From assembly GCA_020849615.1 (NCBI GenBank), contig JADLFW010000009.1, positions 243,235 to 307,234 of the forward strand: a stretch of DNA of 64,000 nucleotides, read 5' to 3'. The notes below the pieces were generated by a model. It was given only the letters and a program-made list of their open reading frames with translations, was not told where the DNA came from and did not search any database. This DNA is from Phycisphaerales bacterium. Lineage in GTDB: Bacteria; Planctomycetota; Phycisphaerae; Phycisphaerales; UBA1924. The position numbers and the translations under genes are program-made. Of this stretch, positions 18,400 to 29,404 are shown in pieces; within the stretch, counting starts at the first letter, position 1; every line of letters starts with the position of its first letter.

Positions 18400-20022
18400 T
18401 CACGCCACCGCGCCGGTCTCGGCCTTGGTGTCTTCCTTCAGCTCGGTGATCAGCACATCCGTCGTCAGCATCAGGCCCGCGACGCTGGCGGCGTTGATCA
18501 GAGCGGTCTTCACGACCAGGGCCGCATCGATGATGCCCGCCTTGACGAGGTCGGTGTACTCTCCGGTCGAGGCGTCGAAGCCGTAGCTGTTGCCGCCCTT
18601 GCCGCCTTCCTTCACCTTCTCGACGACGATGTCGCCATCGTACCCGGCGTTCTCGGCGATCTGCTTGGCGCAGCTCTCGACCGCGTGGGTCACGATCTCG
18701 AAGCCCAGCTTCTCATCGCCCTTGGCCTTTCTGGCCGCGGCCATGATGGCATCCTGGGTGCCCAGCAGGGCGACGCCGCCGCCCGGCACGTAGCCCTCCT
18801 TGGCGGCCGCGCGGGTCGCCTTGAGGGCATCATCCACGAGGTCCTTGGTGGCCTTCATGGCGATCTCGGTGGCCCCGCCGACGTGGACCATCGCCACGCC
18901 GCTGGTGAGCTTGGCGAGGCGCTCCATCAGCTTCTCGCGGTCGTAATCGCTGGTGGACTTGTCGTGCTGGGCCTTGATCTGGGCGGCCCGGCCGTTGATC
19001 TCGGACTTCTTGCCGGCGCCCTCGATGATGGTGGTGTCATCCTTGGTGATGATGATCTTCTTGGCCCGGCCCAGTTCGGTGAGCTCGACCGACTCGAGGG
19101 TGCGGCCCAGGTCCTCGGCGATGAAGGTGCCTCCGGTGAGGACGGCGATGTCGCCCATCATGGCCTTGCGGCGGTCGCCGAAGCCGGGGGCCTTGACCGC
19201 GCAGATCTTGAGCGTGCCGCGGAGGCGGTTGACGACCAGGGTCGCGAGGGCCTCGTTCTCGACCTCCTCGGCGATGAGGAGGATCGGCTTGCTGGTCATG
19301 ACGACCTTGTTGAGCAGCGGGAGCAGGTCGGGGAGATTGGCGATCTTCTTCTCGTAGATGAGGATGTAGGCATCCTCGAGCACGCACTCGGCGGTCTTGG
19401 GGTCGGTCATGAAGTAGGGAGAGAGGTAGCCCTTGTCGAACTGCATGCCCTCGACGTAGTCGAGGGTGGTATCGGCGGTCTTGCCATCCTCGATCTCGAC
19501 GACGCCATCGGCCCCGACCTTGGAGATGGCCTCGGCGATCAGCTCCCCCACCACCGTGTCGTGATTGGCGGAGACCGTCGCGACCTTCTTGTAGTCCTCC
19601 TTGCCCTTGCACTTCACGGCCATCTTGTCGATGGCCTCGGCGGCGGCGCTGGCGGCGGCGTTTATGCCGCGCTGCAGCTGCACCGGGTTGGCGCCGGCGG
19701 TGACGTGGCGGAGGCCCTCGGTGAAGATGGCCTGGGCCAGCACGGTCGCCGCGGTGGTGCCGTCGCCCGCCTTGTCGGCGGTCTTCTTGGCGACCTCGTT
19801 GACCATCTTGGCGCCCATGGACTGGAAGGGCTCGGGGAGGCTGACCTCCTTGGAGACCGACACGCCGTCCTTGGTGACGCTGGGCCCGCCGTAGGACTTC
19901 TCGATCACGACGTGGCGCCCGGACGGGCCCATCGTGCATTTCACCGCGTCGGCCAGGCGGTCGACGCCCCGCTTCATCTCGAGCAGGGCCGCATCGTCGA
20001 ACATGATCTGCTTGGTCGCCAT
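18400..20022 (-). CDS. groEL: Chaperonin GroEL, copy 1 (no Gly-Met tail)
   Basis: 540 residues forming the tetradecameric folding chamber with GroES. The ATP-binding segments [14 protein letters not shown] and GGGVALLG are present, with the apical region [20 protein letters not shown]. The C terminus ends [13 protein letters not shown] and lacks the usual Gly-Gly-Met tail. Residues such as [20 protein letters not shown] differ from the standard LGPKGRNVVL wording, so this copy is somewhat divergent. It is 134 bases downstream of groES in the usual groES-groEL order. A second groEL lies 1.7 kb upstream. Confidence 0.97.
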   Translation of the reverse strand: MATKQIMFDDAALLEMKRGVDRLADAVKCTMGPSGRHVVIEKSYGGPSVTKDGVSVSKEVSLPEPFQSMGAKMVNEVAKKTADKAGDGTTAATVLAQAIFTEGLRHVTAGANPVQLQRGINAAASAAAEAIDKMAVKCKGKEDYKKVATVSANHDTVVGELIAEAISKVGADGVVEIEDGKTADTTLDYVEGMQFDKGYLSPYFMTDPKTAECVLEDAYILIYEKKIANLPDLLPLLNKVVMTSKPILLIAEEVENEALATLVVNRLRGTLKICAVKAPGFGDRRKAMMGDIAVLTGGTFIAEDLGRTLESVELTELGRAKKIIITKDDTTIIEGAGKKSEINGRAAQIKAQHDKSTSDYDREKLMERLAKLTSGVAMVHVGGATEIAMKATKDLVDDALKATRAAAKEGYVPGGGVALLGTQDAIMAAARKAKGDEKLGFEIVTHAVESCAKQIAENAGYDGDIVVEKVKEGGKGGNSYGFDASTGEYTDLVKAGIIDAALVVKTALINAASVAGLMLTTDVLITELKEDTKAETGAVA

Positions 20023-20105
20023 GTCTTCAATATCCTTTCAGGAGAACATGGAGGTCGTGGAGCGGGCGGGGTCACGCGGGGCGATAAGCCACCCGCACCG
20101 ATCTG

Positions 20106-20155
20106 TTCTTCTCCGCGTCACTCCGCACACTCTGCGCTCTCTGTGTTCTCTTCAA
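20106..20155. repeat. CTCT-rich dispersed-repeat-like element in the groES-groEL spacer
   Basis: The plus strand reads as phased CTCCGCG/CTCTGCG/CTCTGTG units, for example CTCTGCGCTCTCTGTGTTCT. It resembles a short CTCTG-type intergenic repeat that I recall from several environmental bacteria. The transcript of groES-groEL would carry the purine-rich complement between the two genes. A related CT-rich tract precedes gspE at 62,640-62,708. Function unknown. Confidence 0.4.
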
Positions 20156-20156
20156 C

Positions 20157-20447
20157 TCAGCCGTCGATCACACCCAGGAGCTCCGACTCCCGGAGGATCA
20201 GGTGCTTCTGGCCCTTGATCTCGACCTCGGTGCCCGCGTACTTCCCGTAGACGACCGTGTCGCCCTTGCTGACCGACATCTCGGCCCGCTTGCCGTTGTC
20301 GAGCCGCTTGCCGGGCCCGGTGGCGACCACCTCGCCGCGCACGGGCTTCTCCTTGGCGGTGTCAGGGAGGTAGATGCCCGAGGCCGTCTTGGACTCGGTC
20401 TCGATGGGCTTGACCAGGACGCGATCTTCAAGGGGCTTGATGGCCAT
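20157..20447 (-). CDS. groES: Co-chaperonin GroES
   Basis: 96 residues, normal length; heptameric lid for GroEL. Starts [14 protein letters not shown], has the mobile loop ([19 protein letters not shown]) that docks on GroEL, and [24 protein letters not shown] lies 8 bases before the ATG. It is followed by groEL1 after a 134-base spacer, longer than usual, which holds a CTCT-type element. No CIRCE operator or other recognised heat-shock site was found in the 79-base upstream gap. Confidence 0.97.
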   Translation of the reverse strand: MAIKPLEDRVLVKPIETESKTASGIYLPDTAKEKPVRGEVVATGPGKRLDNGKRAEMSVSKGDTVVYGKYAGTEVEIKGQKHLILRESELLGVIDG

Positions 20448-20526
20448 GAATCAATCTCCGGACTCTTCGGTGTTCCTTCTTCCAACGCACGCGGCCCGGG
20501 CCTTTCGCCCGCGCCGATTCAGGCGG

Positions 20527-21210
20527 TCACGACTCCGCGGCCCGCTCCGCCACCGGGGACGCCCGGCGGGCCTGGATGAAGCCGATCACGGCGGGGATCA
20601 GCGACACGGCGATGATCCCCAGCACGACCAGCTCGAAGTTCTTCTTGACAAACGGGATGTTGCCGAACAGGTAGCCCGCGCCCACGCACAGGCCGACCCA
20701 CGCGATGACGCCGACCAGGTTGAAGAGCGTGAAGCTGGCGTAGGTCATCCGGCCCGCGCCGGCGACGAAGGGCACGAACGTCCGCACGATCGGCACGAAG
20801 TGCCCGAGGATCACCGCCTTGGCGCCGTGACGCTCGAAGAAGCGGTGGGTGCGATCGAGATGCCCGCGGTTGAGGAAACGCGACTTCCACGTGCGCGGGC
20901 CCGGCGCCGGCCCGGCCGTGAAGACTCGCTTTCCGATGAACCGGCCGATGAAGTAGTTGGACTGATCGCCCATGAACGCGGCCGCGAAGAGCACCGCGAC
21001 GGCGAGCCACGGGTTCAGCATGGTCCGGGCCGCGAGCGCCCCCACCGCGAACAGGAGCGAATCGCCCGGCAGGAAGGGCGTGACGACCAGGCCCGTCTCG
21101 CAGAAGACGATGGCGAACAGCAGCCCGTAGACCCACGGCCCGTGATCCCGGATGAACAGCTCCAGGTTCTGGTCGAGGTTGAAGAAGATGTCGATGAGCT
21201 GCTGGAGCAA
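20527..21210 (-). CDS. DedA family membrane protein
   Basis: 227 residues with about four to five membrane segments. DedA/VTT proteins are linked to flipping of undecaprenyl phosphate or phospholipids and to envelope homeostasis. The family signature is seen in FCETGLVVTPFLPGDSLLF, with Glu and the P-x-PGD turn, and in GHFVPIVRTFVPFVAGAGRM with the conserved Arg. An in-frame TGA lies directly before the TTG at 21210, and the first internal Met is deep in the protein, so TTG is the likely start; GGAA lies 6 bases upstream. It precedes groES on the same strand by 79 bases. Confidence 0.9.
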   Translation of the reverse strand: MLQQLIDIFFNLDQNLELFIRDHGPWVYGLLFAIVFCETGLVVTPFLPGDSLLFAVGALAARTMLNPWLAVAVLFAAAFMGDQSNYFIGRFIGKRVFTAGPAPGPRTWKSRFLNRGHLDRTHRFFERHGAKAVILGHFVPIVRTFVPFVAGAGRMTYASFTLFNLVGVIAWVGLCVGAGYLFGNIPFVKKNFELVVLGIIAVSLIPAVIGFIQARRASPVAERAAES

Positions 21211-21240
21211 TCATGGTTCCGCGTGGCCGATCGCTGTGAG

Positions 21241-21444
21241 TCAGACCTTCGGGCGGCGAGAGACGGGCGACTTGCCGCCGCCGCTGCTCTGCGATCCGCC
21301 GCTGCTGGAGGGGTTCTTGGTCTTGGGGCCCGTCACGGGCTTGTGCTCCTCGGCGGGTTGCTGCATCGGCTTCGGGGCCGGTGTGAGCGAACTGCCTAGC
21401 CCGATGGCGCCGCTCCTTCCCATCAGGTCCTTGGCTTTGGCCAT
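21241..21444 (-). CDS. Small basic low-complexity protein (67 aa)
   Basis: 67 residues beginning MAKAKDLMGRSGAIGLGSSL, then a Pro/Lys/Ser/Gly-rich, probably disordered tail (KNPSSSGGSQSSGGGKSPVS). AAGGAG lies 7 bases before the ATG, which strongly supports a real start. No signal peptide or known domain is visible. It lies between the Cys-rich lipoprotein gene and dedA on the same strand. I do not recognise it and assign no function. Confidence 0.65.
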   Translation of the reverse strand: MAKAKDLMGRSGAIGLGSSLTPAPKPMQQPAEEHKPVTGPKTKNPSSSGGSQSSGGGKSPVSRRPKV

Positions 21445-21467
21445 GACGATCTCCTTCACGAACGGGT

Positions 21468-21701
21468 TTACTGGGCGGGGGACTTCTGCCGGCCCGCGCA
21501 GCACGGTTTGCCGGGGGTTTCGGGGTTGTTCGCGCAGCAGTCCTTGGCCTCGCCCGAACAGCAGGCCTTTTTCTCGCCGAGTTCGGCGGGGGAAGCCTCG
21601 GACTTCTGCGCGGAGCATCCCGCGAGGGCGGCGAGGCACAAGATCGCCATCGAGGCGGTGATGACGAAGACGACGGTGAGGAAGGCGGATTTCAGCGACA
21701 T
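21468..21701 (-). CDS. Small cysteine-rich lipoprotein (77 aa)
   Basis: 77 residues. A lipoprotein signal (TASMAILCLAALAGC) places the lipidated Cys at residue 29. The 48-residue mature protein has three Cys-Cys pairs (KKACCSGE, KDCCANN, KPCCAG) at a spacing of about 8-14 residues, with Lys, Glu and Pro between. GAAGGGAA is well placed before the ATG at 21701. The paired cysteines suggest metal or disulphide chemistry at the membrane, but no family is recognised. It sits just downstream of groEL2. Confidence 0.7.
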   Translation of the reverse strand: MSLKSAFLTVVFVITASMAILCLAALAGCSAQKSEASPAELGEKKACCSGEAKDCCANNPETPGKPCCAGRQKSPAQ

Positions 21702-21752
21702 GCCTGGTTCCCTTCGACGCGGATCTGGGCCATCCACGCGTTGATCAACGAC

Positions 21753-23955
<2,203 letters not shown>

Positions 23956-24357
23956 ATGGACAGCCCGATCCTGGCCACGACGGACCTCTCTTCGTACCTG
24001 CCGATCGTCCTTGTCGTCTTGATGGCAGTCGGGTTCGCCATGGCGAACATCGTGCTGACCATGCTGCTCGGGCCGCGGCGCGCGGGCCGCACCAAGGGCA
24101 TGACCTACGAGGCCGGCATGAACCCGGTGGGCACGGCCCGCAAGCGGTTCAACGTCCGTTTCTACCTGATCGCCATGGTCTTCCTCGTCTTCGATGTCGA
24201 GATCATTTTCCTCTACCCGTGGGCTTCCACGTTCGCGAACCTGGCCCCGGGCTCGGATCAGAGCCTGGTGTGGCTGGTGCGGATCCTCTTCTTCCTCTTC
24301 ACCACGGTCGTCGCGTACCTCTACGGGTTCCGCAAGGGCGTGTTCAAGTTCGACTGA
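23956..24357 (+). CDS. nuoA: NADH-quinone oxidoreductase subunit A
   Basis: 133 residues, three membrane helices (SYLPIVLVVLMAVGFAMANI; FYLIAMVFLVFDVEIIFLYP; LVWLVRILFFLFTTVVAYLY). NuoA is a small membrane subunit of respiratory complex I. The signature KGMTYEAGMNPVGTARKRF then NVRFYLIAMVFLVFDVEIIFLYPW, with conserved Glu/Asp residues in the quinone-channel loop, is intact. Complex I genes usually run nuoA to nuoN in one operon, but no nuoB or other subunit is next to it here. The ribosome site is weak (GAAG). Confidence 0.95.
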   Translation: MDSPILATTDLSSYLPIVLVVLMAVGFAMANIVLTMLLGPRRAGRTKGMTYEAGMNPVGTARKRFNVRFYLIAMVFLVFDVEIIFLYPWASTFANLAPGSDQSLVWLVRILFFLFTTVVAYLYGFRKGVFKFD

Positions 24358-24585
24358 CCCCATCGGGCCGGTGGTTACCGCCCCCGGGCCTGCCGCGATC
24401 AGGGCACAGCCGTCGCCGCTGTCCCCATAACGCGCCCGCACACGCATCCGTGTTTACGTAAGCCTCGCCGTGGGCGGCTCATGCGGCCCCCCGGCGCAAG
24501 TCTTGCCTTGACGGGGTCGATTCAATCCCGCGAGCGGGCGGAGGTCGGCCCTCGGGGGGCTTGTCTTCGCGCTGCGGAGCGACGA

Positions 24586-26430
24586 ATGAGTCAACTCAAG
24601 ACCAGCACGCCCTGCCGGCCCGCGCTGGAGCGGCTGATCGCCGCCGGCGATGTCCAGGCCCGGTTCCAGCCGATCGTGGACCTCCAGCGCTCGGCGATCG
24701 CCGGGTTCGAGGCCTTGTCCGTCCCCTCGCCGGGCCACGGGTTCGATGATGTGACCTCCCTCTTTGATTCCGCCCACCACAACGGGCTGCTGTGGGATCT
24801 GGAGCGGTTGACCCGGGGCATGGCGATCGCGGGCGCGGACGGCTGGCCCGCCGGGACACTGCTCTTCCTGAACTGCACACCTGACGTCTTTGCGAACCCC
24901 GACTTCGCGGCGACCGTCCTGCGCGAGGTGCGCGAGGTTCCGGGGCTGAACCCGGGACGGATTGTGCTCGAACTGACGGAGAAGTCCGACAACCAGCACG
25001 TCGAGGGCCTGGAAGACCAGGTGGCCCGGGTGAAGGCCGAGGGCTTCCAGGTGGCGATCGACGATGTCGGCGCCGGCGCGAGCGGCCTCAACCGCATCAT
25101 GGCGCTGCGGCCCCACTGGCTGAAGCTCGACCGCGAACTGGTCCAGGCGATCGATTCGGACCATGTCCGCCAGAACCTCATCCGGTTCCTGATCCACTTC
25201 GCGAAGCTCAGCGGCGTCCGGCTGATCGCCGAGGGCATCGAGACACAGCAGGAGCTGGCGACGCTCGTGGACATGGGGGTCGCCTTCGGCCAAGGGTACT
25301 ACCTCGGCAAGCCCGCCGGCCGTGACCAGACGCTCGCCGAGCCGGTGGCCCGGTGGCTGCGCGAGCGATGGACCCGGGCCGAGTCCATCCGCTTCCACGA
25401 CCCCCGGCACGCGCGCATCGCCCGCTTCATGCGCCCGGTGGTCAAGACGGATGCCCGCCGCACGGTCGGCGAGATCGCCGCCGAACTGATGCGCGACCTG
25501 TCGGTGCCGGGCGTGGCCGTGATCGACGGCGAGCGGTGCGCGGGCTGGTGCGACCGCGACACGGTCCTTCGCGCCGCCGGCACCATCCGCGTCGCCCAGC
25601 CGATCGGCTTCCTGATCGGCGCGGACACCCCGCCCGCGACCGCGCAGACCACGATCGCCGAAGCCCTCGAGCTGGCGGCCTCGCGCGAGGAGCGCAGCGC
25701 CGGGCAGCCGCTGCTGGTCGAAGAGGCCGGCGAGGTGGTCGGACTGATCGCCATACGCGACCTGCTGCACGCCGCCGCCGAGACTTCGCGCGAGTTGCAC
25801 CTGCGCACCGCGCCGCTGACAGGGCTGCCCGGGCGCGTCCGGGCCGAGCAGCACATCCGCGCGCTGATCGCGGCCGCCAAGGACCCCGGCCAGGCCGCCG
25901 TGCCCCGAGAGGCCGCCCTGATCGACATCCGCAACCTCGGCCACTACAACGGCGTCTACGGCTATGACCTCGGCGATCAGTTGCTCAAGCGGCTGGTCGC
26001 GATGCTGCAGGCCGAGATCGTCGCGGACGATGACCAGCTGTTCCTGGCCCACCTGGGCGATGACCGGTTCCTCATCACAGCGCCCCGGAACCGGCTGGAG
26101 CCCCGCCTGCGCCAGGTGATCCGTCACTTCGACGCCTCGCTCATGGCGGTCTCGAGCGAGGAGGCGGGCCCGGCCCGGTCGCTGACCGAGAGCGAGCAGG
26201 AGCGGCTCGAATCACTGGCCGCCTCGTTCGTGCGCAGGCCCGGCGGCGTAAGCCTGCGGGTGGTTCTCCTTCAGGACCCCTTCTCTACCCTGGCTTCACC
26301 GCGGGACCTGTACCGCATGGGCGACACGCTTCGCAGCCGCATGGATAGCCCGGCCACGCCCGCCACGGCCCCGGAATGCCTTCTGGTGTTCGACTCCTCC
26401 CAGTTCAGCAACGCCCGTCGAACGGCCTGA
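24586..26430 (+). CDS. EAL-CBS-degenerate GGDEF signalling protein
   Basis: 614 residues. The N-terminal EAL domain (about 15-260) breaks down cyclic di-GMP. It keeps the FEAL motif (42-44), LFLNCTPD, IVLELTEKS, the AIDDVGAGASGL loop with the double Asp, WLKLDREL, LIAEGIET and FGQGYYLGKP, so catalysis looks possible. The middle (about 275-405) resembles a CBS pair (TVGEIAAELMRDLSVPGVAV). The C-terminal GGDEF-like domain (about 415-565) has LGDDRFL in place of GGDEF, so it should not make c-di-GMP and may bind a nucleotide as a sensor. GGAG lies 7 bases before the ATG. No signal or membrane segment is seen; cytoplasmic. Confidence 0.9.
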   Translation: MSQLKTSTPCRPALERLIAAGDVQARFQPIVDLQRSAIAGFEALSVPSPGHGFDDVTSLFDSAHHNGLLWDLERLTRGMAIAGADGWPAGTLLFLNCTPDVFANPDFAATVLREVREVPGLNPGRIVLELTEKSDNQHVEGLEDQVARVKAEGFQVAIDDVGAGASGLNRIMALRPHWLKLDRELVQAIDSDHVRQNLIRFLIHFAKLSGVRLIAEGIETQQELATLVDMGVAFGQGYYLGKPAGRDQTLAEPVARWLRERWTRAESIRFHDPRHARIARFMRPVVKTDARRTVGEIAAELMRDLSVPGVAVIDGERCAGWCDRDTVLRAAGTIRVAQPIGFLIGADTPPATAQTTIAEALELAASREERSAGQPLLVEEAGEVVGLIAIRDLLHAAAETSRELHLRTAPLTGLPGRVRAEQHIRALIAAAKDPGQAAVPREAALIDIRNLGHYNGVYGYDLGDQLLKRLVAMLQAEIVADDDQLFLAHLGDDRFLITAPRNRLEPRLRQVIRHFDASLMAVSSEEAGPARSLTESEQERLESLAASFVRRPGGVSLRVVLLQDPFSTLASPRDLYRMGDTLRSRMDSPATPATAPECLLVFDSSQFSNARRTA

Positions 26431-26487
26431 GCAAGCCGGGCCGGCGCTGACGCCGCCCGAACCCCCGGTTCGGCTATGCTTGGCGGC

Positions 26488-26925
26488 ATGGCGGAAACCG
26501 CGACACGCCGGGTCGGACCGGGAGCCCGCTGGGGGGCGACCGCGGTGGCGGCTGCGCTGCTCGGCGTGCTGACCCTCTCCGCGTGGCTGACGCCGGCGCC
26601 GGAAGGCCACGCGACCCATACTCAGCTGGGGCTTCCCCAGTGCGGCTGGGTCGCCCGGTTCAACAAGCCATGCCCGACGTGCGGCATGACCACGGCGTTT
26701 GCGCTGGCCGCGCATGGTGACATCTCCGGCTCGCTGCGGGCCCAGCCCTTCGCGGCCGCCGCGTCGCTGACCACCGCCATCGGCTTCTGGGCCGCCGCGC
26801 ACGTCGCGTTCACCGGCTCGCGGCTGGGCGGGCTGGCGGCGTCGGCCCTGACTCCCAGGATACTCTGGGGCGTGGCGGCAACCGCCGTGGCCGCGTGGGC
26901 GTACAAGCTGTTCACTTGGAACTGA
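26488..26925 (+). CDS. DUF2752 family membrane protein
   Basis: 145 residues. The core KPCPTCGMTTAFALAAHGDI is the DUF2752 signature (CPxCGxTTAF). There are about three hydrophobic segments: WGATAVAAALLGVLTLSAWL, the segment around FAAAASLTTAIGFWAAAHVA, and a final helix near ILWGVAATAVAAWAYKL. The function of the family is unknown. The ATG at 26488 has GGCGG upstream; an ATG at 26476 is in frame and equally possible. It is 57 bases after the EAL gene and 28 before the next lipoprotein gene. Confidence 0.85.
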   Translation: MAETATRRVGPGARWGATAVAAALLGVLTLSAWLTPAPEGHATHTQLGLPQCGWVARFNKPCPTCGMTTAFALAAHGDISGSLRAQPFAAAASLTTAIGFWAAAHVAFTGSRLGGLAASALTPRILWGVAATAVAAWAYKLFTWN

Positions 26926-26953
26926 AGCGCCGCGAGCGCCGGACACCCCTTCG

Positions 26954-27649
26954 ATGCTGAGGCGATCACACACCAGTTCACGCCCCGCTTCCCCGGCCCT
27001 GCGCCTGACCGCGGCCGCCGCCGCTTCGATTGCGCTCCTTGCGCTCCCCGGGTGCGTCATCGGCACGCTCATCGGCGGGGCGGTCGAGAATTACAAGAAG
27101 GACTCGACGCACGCGGTTGAGGGCCAGTACACCGGGCTCTCCCAGCAGTCCTTTGCCGTCGTCGTCTCTGGCGACCGCAGCATCGAGGCCGATCATCCGG
27201 GCCTGCTGGCCACGCTGACCGATCGGATCAGCGAACGGCTGCACGAGCACGCCGGCGCCACCGGGTACATCCCGGCCCGGCCGCTCCTGGCCTATCTCTA
27301 CGACAATCCGCGCTGGTCCTCCCGGCCCCCCGCGGAGCTGGCCAATGAGCTGGGGGTTCAGCGGCTGATCCTCGTCGAGGTGCAGGAGTACCGGCTGAAC
27401 GACCCGGGCAACCAGTATCTCTGGGACGGCGTCGCGGCCGCCAGCGTCAACGTCATCGAGACCGACGGGGTGCTGCCCGACGAGTACGCGTTCTCGAGCC
27501 TGGTGCAGGTGAAGTTCCCCAACAAGCAGGGCATCGGCCCGGCGGAGATGGGCCGGGAGGTGGTCACTTCTGCGCTGGTGGCCCGGCTCGTCGATCGTGT
27601 CACCTGGCTGTTCTACACCCACCAGGAGCCCTACTACCCCGAGTACTAG
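26954..27649 (+). CDS. Putative lipoprotein of unknown function, 231 aa
   Basis: 231 residues with a lipoprotein signal ending IALLALPGC (Cys 34). The mature protein begins VIGTLIGGAVENYKKDSTHA, a small Gly-rich stretch, then a mixed alpha/beta domain with ELGVQRLILVEVQEYRLNDP and a conserved-looking end FYTHQEPYYPEY. The segment resembles proteins that compute a value of a named 'system' (lipoproteins of the LptE/YajG-like fold), but I cannot name a family. It is the first of a set of four tightly packed plus-strand genes. Confidence 0.7.
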   Translation: MLRRSHTSSRPASPALRLTAAAAASIALLALPGCVIGTLIGGAVENYKKDSTHAVEGQYTGLSQQSFAVVVSGDRSIEADHPGLLATLTDRISERLHEHAGATGYIPARPLLAYLYDNPRWSSRPPAELANELGVQRLILVEVQEYRLNDPGNQYLWDGVAAASVNVIETDGVLPDEYAFSSLVQVKFPNKQGIGPAEMGREVVTSALVARLVDRVTWLFYTHQEPYYPEY

Positions 27650-27665
27650 CGGGACCGCCAGCGCC

Positions 27666-28337
27666 ATGAAACGAATCCACGTGAACTCCGGGTCCCTGCG
27701 GGTATGGCTCGCCGCCATCGTGTCGGTGGGCGTCGCCGCCGCGGCCGGCTGCAACATCATCGGGCCGGCGTTCGTGATGTTCTCACCACCGCCGACGATC
27801 AAGGCGGAGTACACACTGGACCCCAAACGTCCGACAATCGTCTTCATCGACGACCGCTCGAACCGGCTGCCGCGCCGCTCGCTCCGGCAGGTGATCGCGG
27901 ATGAGGCCCAGCGCGTTCTGCTCGACAAGAAATGCGTCGAGACGCTCATCGATTCCAAGGCGGGTGTCGCGGCGGCCAGCGCGGACCGGTCCGGTGAGCC
28001 GCTGCCCATCGTTGAGATCGGACGGGCGGCCAAGGCCGACATCGTGATTTACGTCACGATCGACTCGTTCACCCTTTCACCTGACGGCGCGACCTACTCG
28101 CCCACCTCGGCGTTCCGGGCCAAGGTCCTCGACGCCCGCGATGAGCAGCGGCTCTGGCCCGACGACGCCGCCGGCCACGCGGTGGCCCTCCAGCCAGTGC
28201 AAAGGCCCGACTTCACCCCGCGCAACAACTCGGAGATGCTTAAGGCGGAGGTCGAGCTCGCGAAGCGGACGGGCATGGCGGTCGGCCAGCTCTTCACCAA
28301 GCACCTCGTGGAACGCTCCGCGGTAGAAGGAAAATGA
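27666..28337 (+). CDS. Putative lipoprotein of unknown function, 223 aa
   Basis: 223 residues. The lipobox AAAAGC places the lipidated Cys at residue 29. The mature part starts NIIGPAFVMFSPPPTIKAEY and then a Rossmann-like or YajG-like domain (PTIVFIDDRSNRLPRRSLRQ; KADIVIYVTIDSFTLSPDGA). Its layout parallels the preceding lipoprotein: both carry one domain with a strand-rich 'ADIVIYV'/'RLILVEV' core, so the two may form a pair. The start ATG at 27666 begins the signal peptide. Its stop overlaps the next gene by 4 bases (ATGA). Confidence 0.7.
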   Translation: MKRIHVNSGSLRVWLAAIVSVGVAAAAGCNIIGPAFVMFSPPPTIKAEYTLDPKRPTIVFIDDRSNRLPRRSLRQVIADEAQRVLLDKKCVETLIDSKAGVAAASADRSGEPLPIVEIGRAAKADIVIYVTIDSFTLSPDGATYSPTSAFRAKVLDARDEQRLWPDDAAGHAVALQPVQRPDFTPRNNSEMLKAEVELAKRTGMAVGQLFTKHLVERSAVEGK

Positions 28338-29404
28338 GCTTCCCACCGGGCACTCGCGTGCTCCACGTGATCGAGCCTTGGGCCGGGCCTGCGAAATCCT
28401 GGCTCGCCGGCGGCACGGGCAGCGATGCGCTGACCGTCGCGTGCGGATTGGTCTGCGCTTCGGACCCCGCCAGCCGAGTCCTGCTGCTGGGACCGACCCG
28501 CGCCGAATCGCGTGCCGCCGCGATCGGTGTCATGACGACCGACTCCGTTTGCCCACCGGCGGCACGCCCCGAACTGGCCCGGGCGGCGGCGCGGAGGTTC
28601 ATTCGCTCGTCAGGCCCGTTCGACGCGGCCGTCTGCTGGGGCCGCCGGGCCGGGCGCCTGGCCCGCGCGATCGCCCGCGACATCCCCGCTGTTTCCGTAG
28701 CGACGCTGGGCACAGCGCACTCCGGCCGATCGAACCAGCCCGACCTGCCGGGCTTTGGCTCTCCTCGCTCCACCGATCTCGGCGACGATCGCCGCCTCTG
28801 GCGGCAGGAGCACCGCCTTGGAGAGTATGATGTCCTCATCGCCCTCCTCGATGAACCGTCCCACGCGCCGAATGCCCGCCGGTTCATGTTCATCCTGGGA
28901 ACCCTCGAGGTCGCCGGCCGCGTGGCCGTCGGCATGCTGCCCACCGGGACATTCGAATCGGCGCGGGCCCGCCGCTTCCGCCGCGCGGTCGGGCTCCGCA
29001 CGCGCGTGATTATCGCCGACAGGCCCGTGCCGTCGCTGCTGAGCGTGTGCGACATCGGCGTGCTGCTGGGCCCGTTCGATGACTCGCCCCGACCCGAGGG
29101 CTCATCCGCCGGCGTGGCGCGCTTCAACGCGATGCTGGCGATGTCGGCGGGCCTGCCCGTCGTCACGGCGGAAGTTCCGGGGATCACCGACGGGCTGCCC
29201 GAGCCGGCCCGGGCCCACCTCACCCGCAGCCACCACAGCACTGACATCGGCCGCTCTCTCTTCGAGCTTGTCGAAAACCCCACCCGCCGGGCCCACGTGC
29301 GGGCCGCGCTGCTCGACCACTCGCGGCGAACGGGCCTGGCCTGGGTCAACCAGCTGCGCCTCGAGCCGCTGCCCATGGCCGGGCCAAGGAGTGAACCGCG
29401 GTGA
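28334..29404 (+). CDS. Glycosyltransferase-like protein
   Basis: 356 residues. The layout resembles GT-B (family 4-like) glycosyltransferases: RVLHVIEPWAGPAKSWLAGG at the start, a middle strand-helix series, and a C-terminal part with PRPEGSSAGVARFNAMLAMS followed by AGLPVVTAEVPGI, similar to the 'EGFGLPxLEAMAxGxPVV' sugar-nucleotide-binding region. The usual acceptor-side Gly-rich loop is weak, so activity is uncertain. ATGA overlap with the lipoprotein gene before it and GTGA overlap with the phosphatase gene after it show a coupled operon. A role in surface polysaccharide work is inferred. Confidence 0.6.
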   Translation: MSFPPGTRVLHVIEPWAGPAKSWLAGGTGSDALTVACGLVCASDPASRVLLLGPTRAESRAAAIGVMTTDSVCPPAARPELARAAARRFIRSSGPFDAAVCWGRRAGRLARAIARDIPAVSVATLGTAHSGRSNQPDLPGFGSPRSTDLGDDRRLWRQEHRLGEYDVLIALLDEPSHAPNARRFMFILGTLEVAGRVAVGMLPTGTFESARARRFRRAVGLRTRVIIADRPVPSLLSVCDIGVLLGPFDDSPRPEGSSAGVARFNAMLAMSAGLPVVTAEVPGITDGLPEPARAHLTRSHHSTDIGRSLFELVENPTRRAHVRAALLDHSRRTGLAWVNQLRLEPLPMAGPRSEPR

